From: Virgibacillus litoralis
GTDB lineage: Bacteria; Bacillota; Bacilli; Bacillales; Amphibacillaceae
Direction: 5' to 3'
Assembly (NCBI RefSeq): GCF_017873675.1
Contig: NZ_JAGGKK010000017.1
Span: forward strand, 27,658 to 91,657
DNA: 64,000 bases
Under the pieces are notes generated by a model, which saw only the letters and a list, made by a program, of their open reading frames with translations, was not told the DNA's origin and searched no databases. Below, one piece after another: positions 39,793 to 49,804 of this stretch. Both the position numbers and the translations under genes were made by a program. The number at the start of each line of letters is the position of its first letter. Positions within the stretch are counted from its first letter, which is position 1.

Positions 39793-41577
39793 TTAATATA
39801 GTTCTATTACCCCCAGAGATAAGAAAAGGTTATGGATACTATCTAATTTCCGGTCATCAGGTATATAAATTATGGTTCCATCTCTACCACGTGTTAATAG
39901 TACACGATAACTATTTATTCTAATTTGAAAAGGATCTTTTAATCGATTATCTTGGTGTGAATTTACCCATTTGTCATTTACGAATTGTAGATCATAGCCC
40001 CAACAAAGGATACCTAGATCTAACTCAAGACCTTGTGTTTGAAATTCGGTTGCAGCGTAATTTAAGCGTGAAGAATAAAAAGGTGAATTAGGATGATTAA
40101 AATAGGATACATATTCATTTTTCTTATTTACGGTAGGAAGGGGACTCTTTTGATATCCCTTAGATGAAACTAAATAACCATATTGTTTATTAGTACCGCT
40201 ATATGTTTTACTTACTAAGTTTTTTATTGCTTTAAGGTTACGAGACACATAAAGGTTAATACCATTAGACATTAATCTTGGCGTTATTGGTTTTACACTA
40301 TCAAAATTAGACTTAAATAAATTTTCTACCCATGAGTGCCATTCAATTGAAGCGTGGTTACGCAGGGTGTTATTGAGGTTTAAAAATGATTTCGAATAAT
40401 GCTCTTGGGCATTTGGAAAGTATCCGTTCAATCGATTGTCTGAATGAACAAACCATGATCCATTTGCAATTGCTTGATTCCACAATTTCAACCCGCTTTC
40501 TTCCCCAGTGTGAATTTCTTGTCCTTGACCTATTAAAGCAACAACTACAGACCATTCCTTTTGTTTCTTAGCCATTTCAATTATTAATTCAGGCTCTGAA
40601 AATGGTTTGTTCATCTTTTCTGAATCCCAAGCCCGTTGAGCTTCATCAAAAACAACAATATGCTCAGGTGGGACGTTGCCATAACTTAAAAATTCTCTTT
40701 TATAATTATACAGAGCTTGTACAAGTGTTCGGTCGTTAAGGTAATCCTGCAATACATTTACAAGAGGACCATTCCCTGAAAGGTATATCGCTTCTTTTTC
40801 TTCATGAGCTAATTGTAGTCCTATTAATGTTTTGCCTGCTCCAGGAACACCTGCTATAAGCACAAGGTGATGAGTTTTAGTTTCCTTCGCTATTTGTATT
40901 ACTTGTTTAATCTCCCTTAGAGCTAATGGTATATTTGTGTTATTAACTTTACGTATATTGGGGAGCTCTTCATTCTTCATAATTAGGCTAGCCGCTTCAA
41001 GAATCGTTGGTAATGGCTCGTATTTACCGGTCAAAAACTGTTCGCATGAAATTTGATAACCCTCAATATTATCGTATTTCATCAATAATTTACCTAAATT
41101 AACCTCGTCTGTAATTCTATAAATTTCCTTGTTTTTCATGGCTATAATTCTATCTTGTTGTTTAGCTTTAGTAATAACAAGAGAACCAGATACCTGTAAG
41201 TTAAACTTGTTAATAGTGTTATGGTATCCTCTTAAGTCACGTAAATACCCAGTTAATTGCTCAACGTCAGAAGAAGTACTCATGTTTTTCATTTTAAATT
41301 CTAATACAACTATTCTACCTGGTATTAACAACAAAACATCTGGTCGTCTTCCACCTTCCCTAGGTAGCTCATATTCAAAAATCAATCCCCAATTCAAACA
41401 ATCGATTTCGCTTTGTACTTGTTTAAATACGTTTTGTAGAAAGTGAAAGCAATCTACCCACGCATTAATCTGTTCTTCACTAGGATCATTTATAAAGTCT
41501 TTCATGTTTGATATAAAATATTCAAAATCAAGTCCAGTAAATTCTTCGGTATTTCCATACCACCCACATCTATTCAT
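39793..41577 (-). CDS. PD-(D/E)XK nuclease fused to a DUF2075 helicase
   Basis: A 594-residue protein. The N-terminal domain has a PD-(D/E)XK nuclease pattern (RRPD at 77-80, VVLEFK with E93 and K95). The C-terminal half is a superfamily 1-like DUF2075 (Schlafen-type) helicase with Walker A GVPGAGKT at 243-250 and Walker B VVFDEAQRAWD near 308-318, ending in ...LLTRGRDGTIIY. Such proteins occur in defence islands. It is transcribed divergently from an HNH endonuclease gene. Role in nucleic-acid restriction inferred. Confidence 0.85.
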   Translation of the reverse strand: MNRCGWYGNTEEFTGLDFEYFISNMKDFINDPSEEQINAWVDCFHFLQNVFKQVQSEIDCLNWGLIFEYELPREGGRRPDVLLLIPGRIVVLEFKMKNMSTSSDVEQLTGYLRDLRGYHNTINKFNLQVSGSLVITKAKQQDRIIAMKNKEIYRITDEVNLGKLLMKYDNIEGYQISCEQFLTGKYEPLPTILEAASLIMKNEELPNIRKVNNTNIPLALREIKQVIQIAKETKTHHLVLIAGVPGAGKTLIGLQLAHEEKEAIYLSGNGPLVNVLQDYLNDRTLVQALYNYKREFLSYGNVPPEHIVVFDEAQRAWDSEKMNKPFSEPELIIEMAKKQKEWSVVVALIGQGQEIHTGEESGLKLWNQAIANGSWFVHSDNRLNGYFPNAQEHYSKSFLNLNNTLRNHASIEWHSWVENLFKSNFDSVKPITPRLMSNGINLYVSRNLKAIKNLVSKTYSGTNKQYGYLVSSKGYQKSPLPTVNKKNEYVSYFNHPNSPFYSSRLNYAATEFQTQGLELDLGILCWGYDLQFVNDKWVNSHQDNRLKDPFQIRINSYRVLLTRGRDGTIIYIPDDRKLDSIHNLFLSLGVIELY

Positions 41578-41821
41578 AGTTACGCCTCTCCCCTTTTAAG
41601 TAATATTATATCATTTTATATGGAAAGAGTTTTATAATAAGGTAAAATTTGTTAGTATTATTCTAAATTGTTTGATTTTTAAATATTTGTATATAATGTC
41701 AATTTTATTGTTAAATACATTCTATGGTAGAGACTTGTTATGAGGTTAGGAATGCTATATAAGTTTATTTACATTCAGCTCTAGACTAGACGAGGAAAAA
41801 CGGGAAGGTGAGTGGATCATT

Positions 41822-42736
41822 ATGGAGATAACAAATTATTTCAATAAAGAATTGCATAATGCAAATACAAGTTATTTTATTCTAGATACGAAAGGAAACA
41901 CAGGTGATCATGGTGATGTCGATTTCAAATCATATGACTGGTCACCAAGCAAATTTAATCGAGTAAAAGAAGGAGATTTATTTCTTTATAGGCGCCCAGG
42001 AAAAGCTTCTGAATTAAAAGGTAAATTCTATTTTTTTGGTGCTGGAAAAATTGAACGGATAGAGGATATTGGAGAGGATAGGTGTAGAGGGTATATTGGA
42101 AAGCCCGTTTCTTTTGAAAAAAGGCTACTACCTCAAGACCTAGAACATTATCAATGGCATTTTAAACAACGTGGTTCTTCATGGGGACATTTTTTTAATC
42201 AATATGGCATGAACCATATAGTGAAAGATGACTTTAAAGGGATATTAAATTTGGCCTTTGAAAATGGTGAAGAACAAACACATAATTATGATGAAGAAAT
42301 AAAATTAATACAGCAGCAGCAAAATAACAATTATTATGTTGAAGACCACAAGTCGGAACAAAAAGTTCGATTTGGACAAAAAGTTTTTGCAGATCAAGTA
42401 AAGCTGAACTATGGATATAGATGTGCAATTACAGATATATCTACAAGAAGTTTTTTAGTAGGATCACATATCATTCCTTGGTCTGAAAATAAAAGTCATA
42501 GACTTGATCCTCAAAATGGAATTTGCCTTTCTGTGTTGGTAGATAAAGCCTTTGATAAAGGGTATATAGGTATATCAAATGATTATAAAGTAATCCTAGC
42601 GTCCCAGATAAAAAGAGACAAGGAATTGTATGATCAACTAAAGCCATTTGAAGGTAAGAAAATAAAATACCCAAAAAGTTCTCCGCCTAGGGTAGACTTC
42701 TTAGAATGGCATTTAAAAGAGATTTTTAATAAATAA
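41822..42736 (+). CDS. HNH endonuclease with N-terminal sensor-like domain
   Basis: A 304-residue protein. Residues 15-130 look like an EVE/SRA-like recognition domain (DLFLYRRPGKASELKGKFYF). The C-terminal HNH domain follows: GYRCAITDI near 198, GSHIIPW with H216, and DPQNGICLSVLVDKAFDKG. This arrangement is that of modification-dependent type IV-like restriction enzymes. GAAGGTGAG lies upstream of the ATG. It forms a divergent pair with the DUF2075 protein. Confidence 0.85.
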   Translation: MEITNYFNKELHNANTSYFILDTKGNTGDHGDVDFKSYDWSPSKFNRVKEGDLFLYRRPGKASELKGKFYFFGAGKIERIEDIGEDRCRGYIGKPVSFEKRLLPQDLEHYQWHFKQRGSSWGHFFNQYGMNHIVKDDFKGILNLAFENGEEQTHNYDEEIKLIQQQQNNNYYVEDHKSEQKVRFGQKVFADQVKLNYGYRCAITDISTRSFLVGSHIIPWSENKSHRLDPQNGICLSVLVDKAFDKGYIGISNDYKVILASQIKRDKELYDQLKPFEGKKIKYPKSSPPRVDFLEWHLKEIFNK

Positions 42737-42767
42737 GCTTTAATAAGCAAAGGAGAGAATTTTTAGG

Positions 42768-42862
42768 TTACTATTGAAAGCGAAGAATATTTTAATGAGG
42801 TTAATGAATATTTAAACCAACATGAAATCGATTCAGTTGAAGTAGGGTGGCCTTTCTATTAA
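42768..42862 (+). pseudogene. Short coding remnant before hsdR
   Basis: About 31 codons (VTIESEEYFNEVNEYLNQHE, ending in a stop at 42862) read like the end of a protein but have no usable start and are closed upstream by a stop. The frame lies between the HNH gene and hsdR and belongs to neither. It may be the trace of a lost small gene. Confidence 0.3.
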
Positions 42863-42958
42863 GGATGAAGTTCGTATGATTACACTATAGAACATTCGAC
42901 TCACATCCTTATAATGTTTATAATGAAATTATAGCTATTATATTAGGGGGTGTGTATC

Positions 42959-45900
42959 ATGGATAAAAGCAATTTTTATTTTCTTTCAGATAAGTGGGGC
43001 ATCTTAGCAAATCTAGGTGAAACTGCAGAAAGTAACGTCTTTATAGATCCAAACACATCCTTGATGAAACTTAGAGTATTCGCTGAAACGTTAACAAAGT
43101 TTGTCTTAGCGTACGAAGAAATAAATGAAACATATGATGCGAGACAAACAGACCGAATACAAGCATTAAGAAGAGACGACTTGATTACACAAGAATTGGA
43201 TGACATTCTTCATACGATTAGAAAAAAAGGTAATAAAGCGATGCATGAAGGTTACGGTACACAAAAGGAAGCCGAGGCATTATCACATATGGCCTTCCGT
43301 TTAGCAGTTTGGTTTATGGAAGTATACGGCGAATGGGATTTTCAAGAACCAGCTTATAAAAAATTAGCGCCTACCACTAAAGTAGACGAGGAAGAACTAA
43401 ATAAACTATCGGCTACATATGAAGAAAAGATGAAAGAACTAGAGAAAGAACTAGAGAAGTTACGCCAAGAGCAATTATATATACCAGATGAGAAAAAACT
43501 GAAGCGTAAAAAGGATGCACGGACATTTGGGAGTCGACTCAACCTGACAGAAGAGGAAACACGAGTCATTATTGATGAGCAATTGCGTGATGCTGGTTGG
43601 GAAGCAGATACGGAAGAACTACGTTATGGTAAAGGTGTTCGTCCTGATAAACGTAAAAATATAGCTATTGCTGAGTGGCCCCTAAAAACAGGTTATGCCG
43701 ATTATGCTTTGTTCGTTGGTTTAGAGTTCGTTGGGATCATCGAAGCGAAAAGGTTAAGTAAAAACATCCTGTCAGATATTGAACAGGCTAAAAACTATGC
43801 CAGATTGGTAAGCCAGCGTGGTGATGAAGAGATTCATGAACCATATGGTGATTACTTTGTACCCTTTTTATTTGCTACAAATGGGCGACCATATATGAAG
43901 CAGTTTGAAGAGAAATCAGGTATTTGGTTTTTAGATGCAAGGAAGCCAACCAATCACCCAAGACCGCTTAAAGCGTGGTACTCTCCCCAGGGTTTGAAAG
44001 ACTTAATAAAACTCGATGTAGAGAAAGCCAATAAAAAACTCCGGGATGAAACATTAGATTATCTAAATTTAAGACCATATCAAAATGATGCGATCAAAGC
44101 TGTTGAAAGCGCCGTTGAAAATGAACAACGTGAGATATTGCTTGCTATGGCGACTGGAACAGGTAAGACGAGAATGGCGATTGGTCTGATATATCGTCTT
44201 ATAAAACATAACCGTTTTAAACGTATTCTGTTTTTAGTCGACCGAACCGCATTAGGTGAACAAGCGGAAGCTGCGTTTAAGGACTCCAAACTGGAAAATT
44301 TCCACTCGTTCACGGAGATATTTGAACTTCAGTCATTAGACGATGTGAGACCGAATCAGGAAACGAAAGTACAAATCGCTACCGTACAAGGGATGCTGAA
44401 GCGATTACTTTATTCTGATTCCGATGAGAACACACCGACAGTGGACCAATATGATTGCATCATTGTCGATGAAGCCCACCGAGGCTATACATTGGACAAA
44501 GAGATGTCCGAAGTAGAAGAACTGTTTCGGGATCATCAGGAGTATGTCAGTAAATACCGGCAAGTGCTAGAGTTTTTCGATGCAACGAAAATCGGGCTAA
44601 CAGCGACACCTGCTCTCCACACGGTTGATATCTTTGGTAAACCGGTGTTTACTTATTCATACCGTGAAGCGGTCATTGATGGGTATCTGATTGACCACGA
44701 GCCACCATATCAATTCGAAACGGTGCTGAAGAATTCTGGGATTCGATGGTCTGTTGGTGAGACGGTGGACCTTTATAATACACGGACTGGTGAGATTGAA
44801 ACAGAACTTCTGGAAGATGAAGTGAATGTGGAAGTTACAAACTTCAATAAAACGGTGATTACCGAAAATTTCAACCGAGTGATTTTAGCAGAACTAGCCA
44901 AATATATTGATCCTGCGAGCCTTGGAAAAACATTGATTTTTGCAGCAACCGATGACCATGCAGATATGGTTGTTCGAATGTTTAAAGAAGAATTGGAGGA
45001 AATACATGGATCGATTGATGATAATGCGGTGATGAAGATTACTGGATCTGTCAAAAATCCATCACAGGCGATAAGACTGTTTAAGAATGAGCGGTTGCCA
45101 AACGTTGTTGTAACGGTAGATTTATTAACAACAGGGATTGATGTACCACCAATCACGAACCTCGTCTTTTTACGAAGAGTCCGCTCCCGTATTCTTTATG
45201 AGCAAATGTTGGGCCGGGCAACAAGACGTGATGATGACATTGGCAAGGACCATTTCTCAATTTATGATGCGGTAGGTATTTATGAATCATTAAAACCTTA
45301 TACCGCTATGAAACCTGTCGTGAAAAGTCCAAAAGTAACGGTAGAACAATTGGTTGATGAGTTGGAACAACTTGACGATCAAAGCCAGCAAAAACAGCAT
45401 AAAGAAGAGTTAATTGCAAAAATCCAGCGAAGAAAGCAGCGGTGGCAGGAAGAGGATCATGAGAATTTCAAGGCGATTTCAGGCGGCAAATCAGTCAATG
45501 AATTCGTTGACTGGGTTAAGGAATCAAAGCCAAAAGAGGTTGTAGAAAAACTGAAGTCGAATAAAAATATTCTGCAGTATTTAGATGAAAACAGGGGAAG
45601 ACCTGTTTTTCAGTATATTTCCACCCATAAGGATGAAATAAAAGAGGTCACCCGTGGCTATGGTAATGCCACTCAGCCTGAAGATTATTTGCAAAGCTTT
45701 AATCAGTTTATTGAAGAGAACATGAACTTACTGCCAGCCCTTAAAGTCGTTTGTACCCGTCCGAAAGAATTAACACGTGGCCAATTAAGGGAGCTAAGAA
45801 TCGCCCTCGATCAAAAAGGGTTTACCGAGAAAGGCTTACAAACAGCCTGGCGCGATGCAAAAAATGAAGACATTGCTGCTGACATTATTAGTTTTGTTCG

Positions 45901-46195
45901 TCAGCAAGCATTAGGGGATCCACTCGTCGATCATGAAGAGCGAATTAAAAATGCCATGAAAAAAATCTACTCGATAAAAGCATGGCCAAAACTGCAAAAA
46001 TCATGGTTGGAACGGATTGAGAAGCAGCTGTTGAAAGAATCGGTCTTAGACCCAGATCCAGAAAAGGCATTTAATGTAGAGCCATTCAAAAGCCGTGGTG
46101 GCTATAAACAGTTAAACAAGATATTTGAGGGACAATTGGATGACATTGTGGGTAAAATCAACTATGCATTATACGATGAAAAGGAGCAAGCATAA
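42959..46195 (+). CDS. hsdR: Type I restriction endonuclease subunit R
   Basis: HsdR (1078 aa) supplies DNA translocation and cleavage in the type I complex. An N-terminal DUF4145-like region and coiled coil precede the nuclease domain (IIEAKR near residue 259), then the helicase core with Walker A MATGTGKTR near 398, IIVDEAHRGY near 500 and TGIDVPPITNLVFLRR in the second RecA domain. The C-terminal region mediates assembly. ATG 42959 follows AGGGGG; GTG 42950 is an alternative. First gene of hsdR-hsdM-hsdS. Confidence 0.95.
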   Translation: MDKSNFYFLSDKWGILANLGETAESNVFIDPNTSLMKLRVFAETLTKFVLAYEEINETYDARQTDRIQALRRDDLITQELDDILHTIRKKGNKAMHEGYGTQKEAEALSHMAFRLAVWFMEVYGEWDFQEPAYKKLAPTTKVDEEELNKLSATYEEKMKELEKELEKLRQEQLYIPDEKKLKRKKDARTFGSRLNLTEEETRVIIDEQLRDAGWEADTEELRYGKGVRPDKRKNIAIAEWPLKTGYADYALFVGLEFVGIIEAKRLSKNILSDIEQAKNYARLVSQRGDEEIHEPYGDYFVPFLFATNGRPYMKQFEEKSGIWFLDARKPTNHPRPLKAWYSPQGLKDLIKLDVEKANKKLRDETLDYLNLRPYQNDAIKAVESAVENEQREILLAMATGTGKTRMAIGLIYRLIKHNRFKRILFLVDRTALGEQAEAAFKDSKLENFHSFTEIFELQSLDDVRPNQETKVQIATVQGMLKRLLYSDSDENTPTVDQYDCIIVDEAHRGYTLDKEMSEVEELFRDHQEYVSKYRQVLEFFDATKIGLTATPALHTVDIFGKPVFTYSYREAVIDGYLIDHEPPYQFETVLKNSGIRWSVGETVDLYNTRTGEIETELLEDEVNVEVTNFNKTVITENFNRVILAELAKYIDPASLGKTLIFAATDDHADMVVRMFKEELEEIHGSIDDNAVMKITGSVKNPSQAIRLFKNERLPNVVVTVDLLTTGIDVPPITNLVFLRRVRSRILYEQMLGRATRRDDDIGKDHFSIYDAVGIYESLKPYTAMKPVVKSPKVTVEQLVDELEQLDDQSQQKQHKEELIAKIQRRKQRWQEEDHENFKAISGGKSVNEFVDWVKESKPKEVVEKLKSNKNILQYLDENRGRPVFQYISTHKDEIKEVTRGYGNATQPEDYLQSFNQFIEENMNLLPALKVVCTRPKELTRGQLRELRIALDQKGFTEKGLQTAWRDAKNEDIAADIISFVRQQALGDPLVDHEERIKNAMKKIYSIKAWPKLQKSWLERIEKQLLKESVLDPDPEKAFNVEPFKSRGGYKQLNKIFEGQLDDIVGKINYALYDEKEQA

Positions 46196-46198
46196 AAA

Positions 46199-47683
46199 AT
46201 GGGCAACCAACAGATTGTACAGAAGCTTTGGAATTTATGTAACGTGTTACGCGATGACGGTATTACCTATCATCAATATGTAACGGAATTAACATACTTG
46301 TTATTTTTGAAAATGATGAAGGAAACAGACAATGAAGGGGCGATTCCAGAAGAATATCGCTGGGATTCACTGATAAACATTCATGGTCTTGAACTAAAAA
46401 AACATTACCAGACACTATTAATTGATTTAGCGAATGAAGGAAATGAAGTTTTACAGCAAATTTATACGAATGCAAAAACAAATATCGATGAACCCAAAAA
46501 TCTTGAGAAGATTGTACGTTCTATAGAGGAACTGGATTGGTATAGTGCGAAAGAAGAAGGACTTGGAGACCTGTACGAGGGCTTATTAGAAAAAAACGCA
46601 AGCGAAACCAAGTCTGGAGCGGGACAATACTTCACACCACGTGTTCTGATTGATGAGATTGTTAAACTAGTCAATCCGCAGCCTGGAGAGCGTTGTAATG
46701 ACCCGGCGGCAGGAACGTTTGGTTTCATGATTGCAGCCGATCGCCATGTTCGTCAACAAACAGATGACTATTTTGATTTAGGTGAAAAAGAAGCAGAGTT
46801 CCAAAAGAACAAAGCTTTCACAGGTGTCGAACTCGTAAAAGATACGCACCGCCTAGCATTAATGAATGCCATGCTGCATGACATTCAAGGGGAAATTACT
46901 TTAGGTGACACCCTATCAGAAGTAGGCAAAAGCATGAAAAACTATGATGTGATCATGACCAATCCTCCCTTTGGAACAAAGCAAGGGGGGGAACGTCCGA
47001 CGCGTGATGACTTGACATTTGCAACAACGAACAAACAGTTAAACTTCCTGCAGCATATATATCGTGCGTTAAAGCCGAATGGAGAAGCGCGTGCTGCGGT
47101 CATTTTACCGGATAACGTTCTGTTCGAAAGCGGAACCGGCGCGAAAATCCGTGAAGACTTAATGGATAAATGCAACTTACATACGATATTACGTTTACCA
47201 ACGGGTATTTTCTATGCACAAGGTGTAAAAACGAATGTTCTATTCTTTACTCGCGGTACCACAGATAAAAACAATACAGAAGATATTTGGGTGTATGATC
47301 TAAGAACAAATATGCCGAAGTTTGGAAAGCGAACTCCTTTAAATGAAAAGCACTTTGAACCATTTGTAAAAGCGTATGAATCAGAAGACCGAGCAAGTGT
47401 AAAAGATGATCGCTTTAATGTCTTTACTCGAGATGAAATTCAGAAAAAGGATAACAGCTTAGATATCGGCTTAATAGCAGACGAATCTCTGTCTGTTTAC
47501 GAAAACTTACCAGAGCCAATTGATTCAGCAGAAGAAGCGATTGCGAAGTTGGAACAGGCAGTTGGGTTATTAAATGAGGTAGTAACAGAGCTTCGTGAAG
47601 TTGAAAATGGTACTAACAATGTAGGTACTACAGGTGAAAAGAGTAAAGTTGCTGAAACTGCTGAGGTGACTGGCAATGAGTAA
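46199..47683 (+). CDS. hsdM: Type I DNA methyltransferase subunit M
   Basis: HsdM (494 aa) methylates adenine N6. The N-terminal HsdM helical domain is followed by the AdoMet motif region NDPAAGTFGFMIAADR near residue 167 and catalytic motif IV TNPPFGTKQGG near residue 253. It starts three bases after hsdR and overlaps hsdS by eight bases, consistent with coupled production of the M2S complex. Confidence 0.96.
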   Translation: MGNQQIVQKLWNLCNVLRDDGITYHQYVTELTYLLFLKMMKETDNEGAIPEEYRWDSLINIHGLELKKHYQTLLIDLANEGNEVLQQIYTNAKTNIDEPKNLEKIVRSIEELDWYSAKEEGLGDLYEGLLEKNASETKSGAGQYFTPRVLIDEIVKLVNPQPGERCNDPAAGTFGFMIAADRHVRQQTDDYFDLGEKEAEFQKNKAFTGVELVKDTHRLALMNAMLHDIQGEITLGDTLSEVGKSMKNYDVIMTNPPFGTKQGGERPTRDDLTFATTNKQLNFLQHIYRALKPNGEARAAVILPDNVLFESGTGAKIREDLMDKCNLHTILRLPTGIFYAQGVKTNVLFFTRGTTDKNNTEDIWVYDLRTNMPKFGKRTPLNEKHFEPFVKAYESEDRASVKDDRFNVFTRDEIQKKDNSLDIGLIADESLSVYENLPEPIDSAEEAIAKLEQAVGLLNEVVTELREVENGTNNVGTTGEKSKVAETAEVTGNE

Positions 47684-49148
47684 GAGGGCTAAGCAACAGA
47701 AATCAATTGATGAATTGTTAGAAGAAGCGTTGGTTCCTGAGGAAGAGCAACCTTATAAAGTGCCGGATAATTGGGTTTGGACTAATATAAAAAACTTAGC
47801 TGATGTTAAAGGTGGAAAAAGGTTGCCAAAGGGTGACGCGTTAGTAGCAGTTAAAACTGATCATCCATATCTGCGAGTGGCTGATTTTAAGAACGGTTCA
47901 ATTGATGAAAACGATATTAAGTATATTACCAAGGAAACACACGCAAATATATCAAGATATACTATAGCAAGTGAAGATGTTTATATATCAATCGCTGGGA
48001 CTATTGGAAAAGTTGGATTAATACCAAGTAGTTTGGATGGTGCTAATTTAACTGAAAATGCTGCTAAAATTACTAACATACGGTGTACTGATAAAACTTT
48101 TCTTTATAATGCATTGGATTCAAAAGTTGTTAATTCCCAGATAAATTCAGCAATTAAAGCCACTTCTCAACCAAAATTAGCCATCCATAGAATTCAGGAT
48201 TTAAAAATACCTTTACCACCAATCAACGAACAAAAACGAATTGCTAACAAAGTTGAACGTCTTTTAAGTAAAATTGATGATGCAAAACAATTAATTGATG
48301 AAGCAAAGGAAACTTTTGAACTTCGTCGAGCGGCTATTTTGGATAAGGCTTTTCGTGGGGAGTTTAGTAATAGTTCAAGCTTTAATACTTCGAAACTCAA
48401 TATTAATGAATCTAAAGGATCTATAAAGGATGATGGAAAAACTGAAGAATTTAAAAGTCATTTAAAGACTTTAGTTCCGGATCATTGGGAAATACATCCT
48501 CTAACAGATATATTGGAGGAGACTAGAGATATTTGTTATGGTATTGTCCAAACTGGGGCTGACACAAAAGATGGTATTCCAACGTTCAGAGCTGGAGACT
48601 TAAAAACAGACATTATTAATATAGAGGCGCTGAAAAAAGTAACTCCAGAAATTGAAGAAAAGTACCCACGTTCTAGATTAAAAGGGTATGAGGTTTTAAT
48701 TTCAATAAGGGGTTCCGTAGGTTATATAGCAAGATCGACAGTGGGTATGATTGGATATAATGTTTCAAGAGAAATTGCAATCATTCCAATTAACAGGACT
48801 ATTTCTCAGTGTTTTTTAGAATACTATTTACAATCACCATTGGTACAGAACTTTTTCAAGAAAATTACCAAAGGTGTAGCGCAAAGCGGTATTAATTTAA
48901 ACCAACTCAGGGGTTTACCGATAGCAATACCGAGTCTAGAAGAGCAACAGTATATAGTGAATAAAATTGAATTTCTGATACAAAAGGAACAGAAGGCATT
49001 AAATTATTTGAATGCTGAAAGGAGGATCATTCAATTATCAAACAGTATACTTTATAAAGCCTTTCGTGGTGAACTTGGAACGAATGATCCTACAGAAGAA
49101 AGTTCAATTAAATTATTGAAAGAAGTACTTCAAGAACAAATACAATAA
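47676..49148 (+). CDS. hsdS: Type I specificity subunit S
   Basis: HsdS (490 aa) selects the bipartite DNA target. Two target-recognition domains are visible, about residues 25-185 (starting YKVPDNWVWTNIKNLADVKG) and 265-425 (LVPDHWEIHPLTDI), separated by conserved helices (PINEQKRIANKVERLLSKI and EEQQYIVNKIEFLIQK). The first segment lacks the usual length asymmetry of a truncated half-subunit, so the protein appears complete. Its base composition is more AT-rich than hsdR and hsdM, as is common for swapped recognition domains. Confidence 0.95.
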   Translation: MSKRAKQQKSIDELLEEALVPEEEQPYKVPDNWVWTNIKNLADVKGGKRLPKGDALVAVKTDHPYLRVADFKNGSIDENDIKYITKETHANISRYTIASEDVYISIAGTIGKVGLIPSSLDGANLTENAAKITNIRCTDKTFLYNALDSKVVNSQINSAIKATSQPKLAIHRIQDLKIPLPPINEQKRIANKVERLLSKIDDAKQLIDEAKETFELRRAAILDKAFRGEFSNSSSFNTSKLNINESKGSIKDDGKTEEFKSHLKTLVPDHWEIHPLTDILEETRDICYGIVQTGADTKDGIPTFRAGDLKTDIINIEALKKVTPEIEEKYPRSRLKGYEVLISIRGSVGYIARSTVGMIGYNVSREIAIIPINRTISQCFLEYYLQSPLVQNFFKKITKGVAQSGINLNQLRGLPIAIPSLEEQQYIVNKIEFLIQKEQKALNYLNAERRIIQLSNSILYKAFRGELGTNDPTEESSIKLLKEVLQEQIQ

Positions 49149-49261
49149 TTAATTTATTAATTTTTTCTTGCTAACGAATGCTAACATTTTGCTAGCTCAA
49201 GGGGTTGAGATAGAATGTTAGGGAGAATTTTTGTCGCTCTAATTTATAATAATGTGGTAAG

Positions 49262-49297
49262 AATGGTGGCAAATTTAAGTATATTGTCACCATTTTA
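49262..49297 (+). terminator. Stem-loop after hsdS
   Basis: AATGGTGGCAA and TTGTCACCATT pair with one G-U and are followed by TTATTT. Probable terminator of the restriction operon. Confidence 0.5.
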
Positions 49298-49300
49298 TTT

Positions 49301-49320
49301 CTGACCACATTTTGACCACG
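49301..49320. promoter_or_regulatory. Right arm-type integrase site
   Basis: CTGACCACATTTTGACCACG is identical to 27187-27206 and in the same orientation, 116 bases inside the right attachment site. Confidence 0.6.
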
Positions 49321-49436
49321 GAACATATAAAAGAGTATTATATATCGTTTTATTTCTATTTCATAATAGTGGACTAAACCTTGTAGATCAGCGATTATAT
49401 TATTCCGCCTTTCTTCATATTGAATACATACATGAA

Positions 49437-49481
49437 AGAACGTAAGAAATACGGTCTTAAAGGCGCTCGTCGTGCACCACA
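49437..49481 (+). other. Right attachment site (attR), duplicated rpsI tail
   Basis: Identical to 27059-27103. The following bases continue as a diverged copy of the rpsI end, stop codon and terminator (to about 49550). It is not a functional gene; it marks where the target lay before integration. Confidence 0.85.
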
Positions 49482-49550
49482 GTTCTCAAAACGTTAATAT
49501 ATTTACATTCAAAGGCTCTCAACCATTATTGGTTGGGGGTCTTTTTTTTA

Positions 49551-49804
49551 TATGAAAGTTGTTAGCCTTAAAAATAACAGCTCGAAATAACTTGAACATC
49601 TACAACGGATTGCTCAAAATTCGAGGAGTGACAGGGCGCTTATAATAAAACTCCTATTTTATTACACGGAAAGTACTTTAACCCTATTTCATCGCAGTTA
49701 ATGTGTGATTTCATAGGCAAATTGGTTTATTTTCCTATTGTTTAGAAGGATTACCTTAATGTTTAATAGAAACTTATATTAAATAAAAAAGAGGAGGGAT
49801 TATA
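49551..49804. other. Gap between attR and the amidase gene
   Basis: Nothing recognisable is seen in these 254 bases apart from AT-rich sequence that probably holds the amidase promoter. Confidence 0.5.

Larger units (their letters stand above)
27104..49481. mobile_element. 22.4-kb integrative element in the 3' end of rpsI
   Basis: The element is bounded by the duplicated rpsI tail. Just inside the left end is a tyrosine integrase gene, and short TGACCAC motifs flank both ends internally. It carries excision and phage-type replication genes and a cargo of a protease pair, a MazF-like protein with a structured RNA, serine recombinases, nucleases and a type I restriction-modification system. 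No relaxase, coupling protein, type IV secretion, capsid or terminase gene is seen, so it is not self-transmissible by any visible route. Chromosomal gene order resumes after 49.5 kb. Confidence 0.85.

Noticed and set aside
27104..49481. Integrative and conjugative element
   Set aside because: No relaxase, FtsK/coupling protein or secretion genes are seen in the island.
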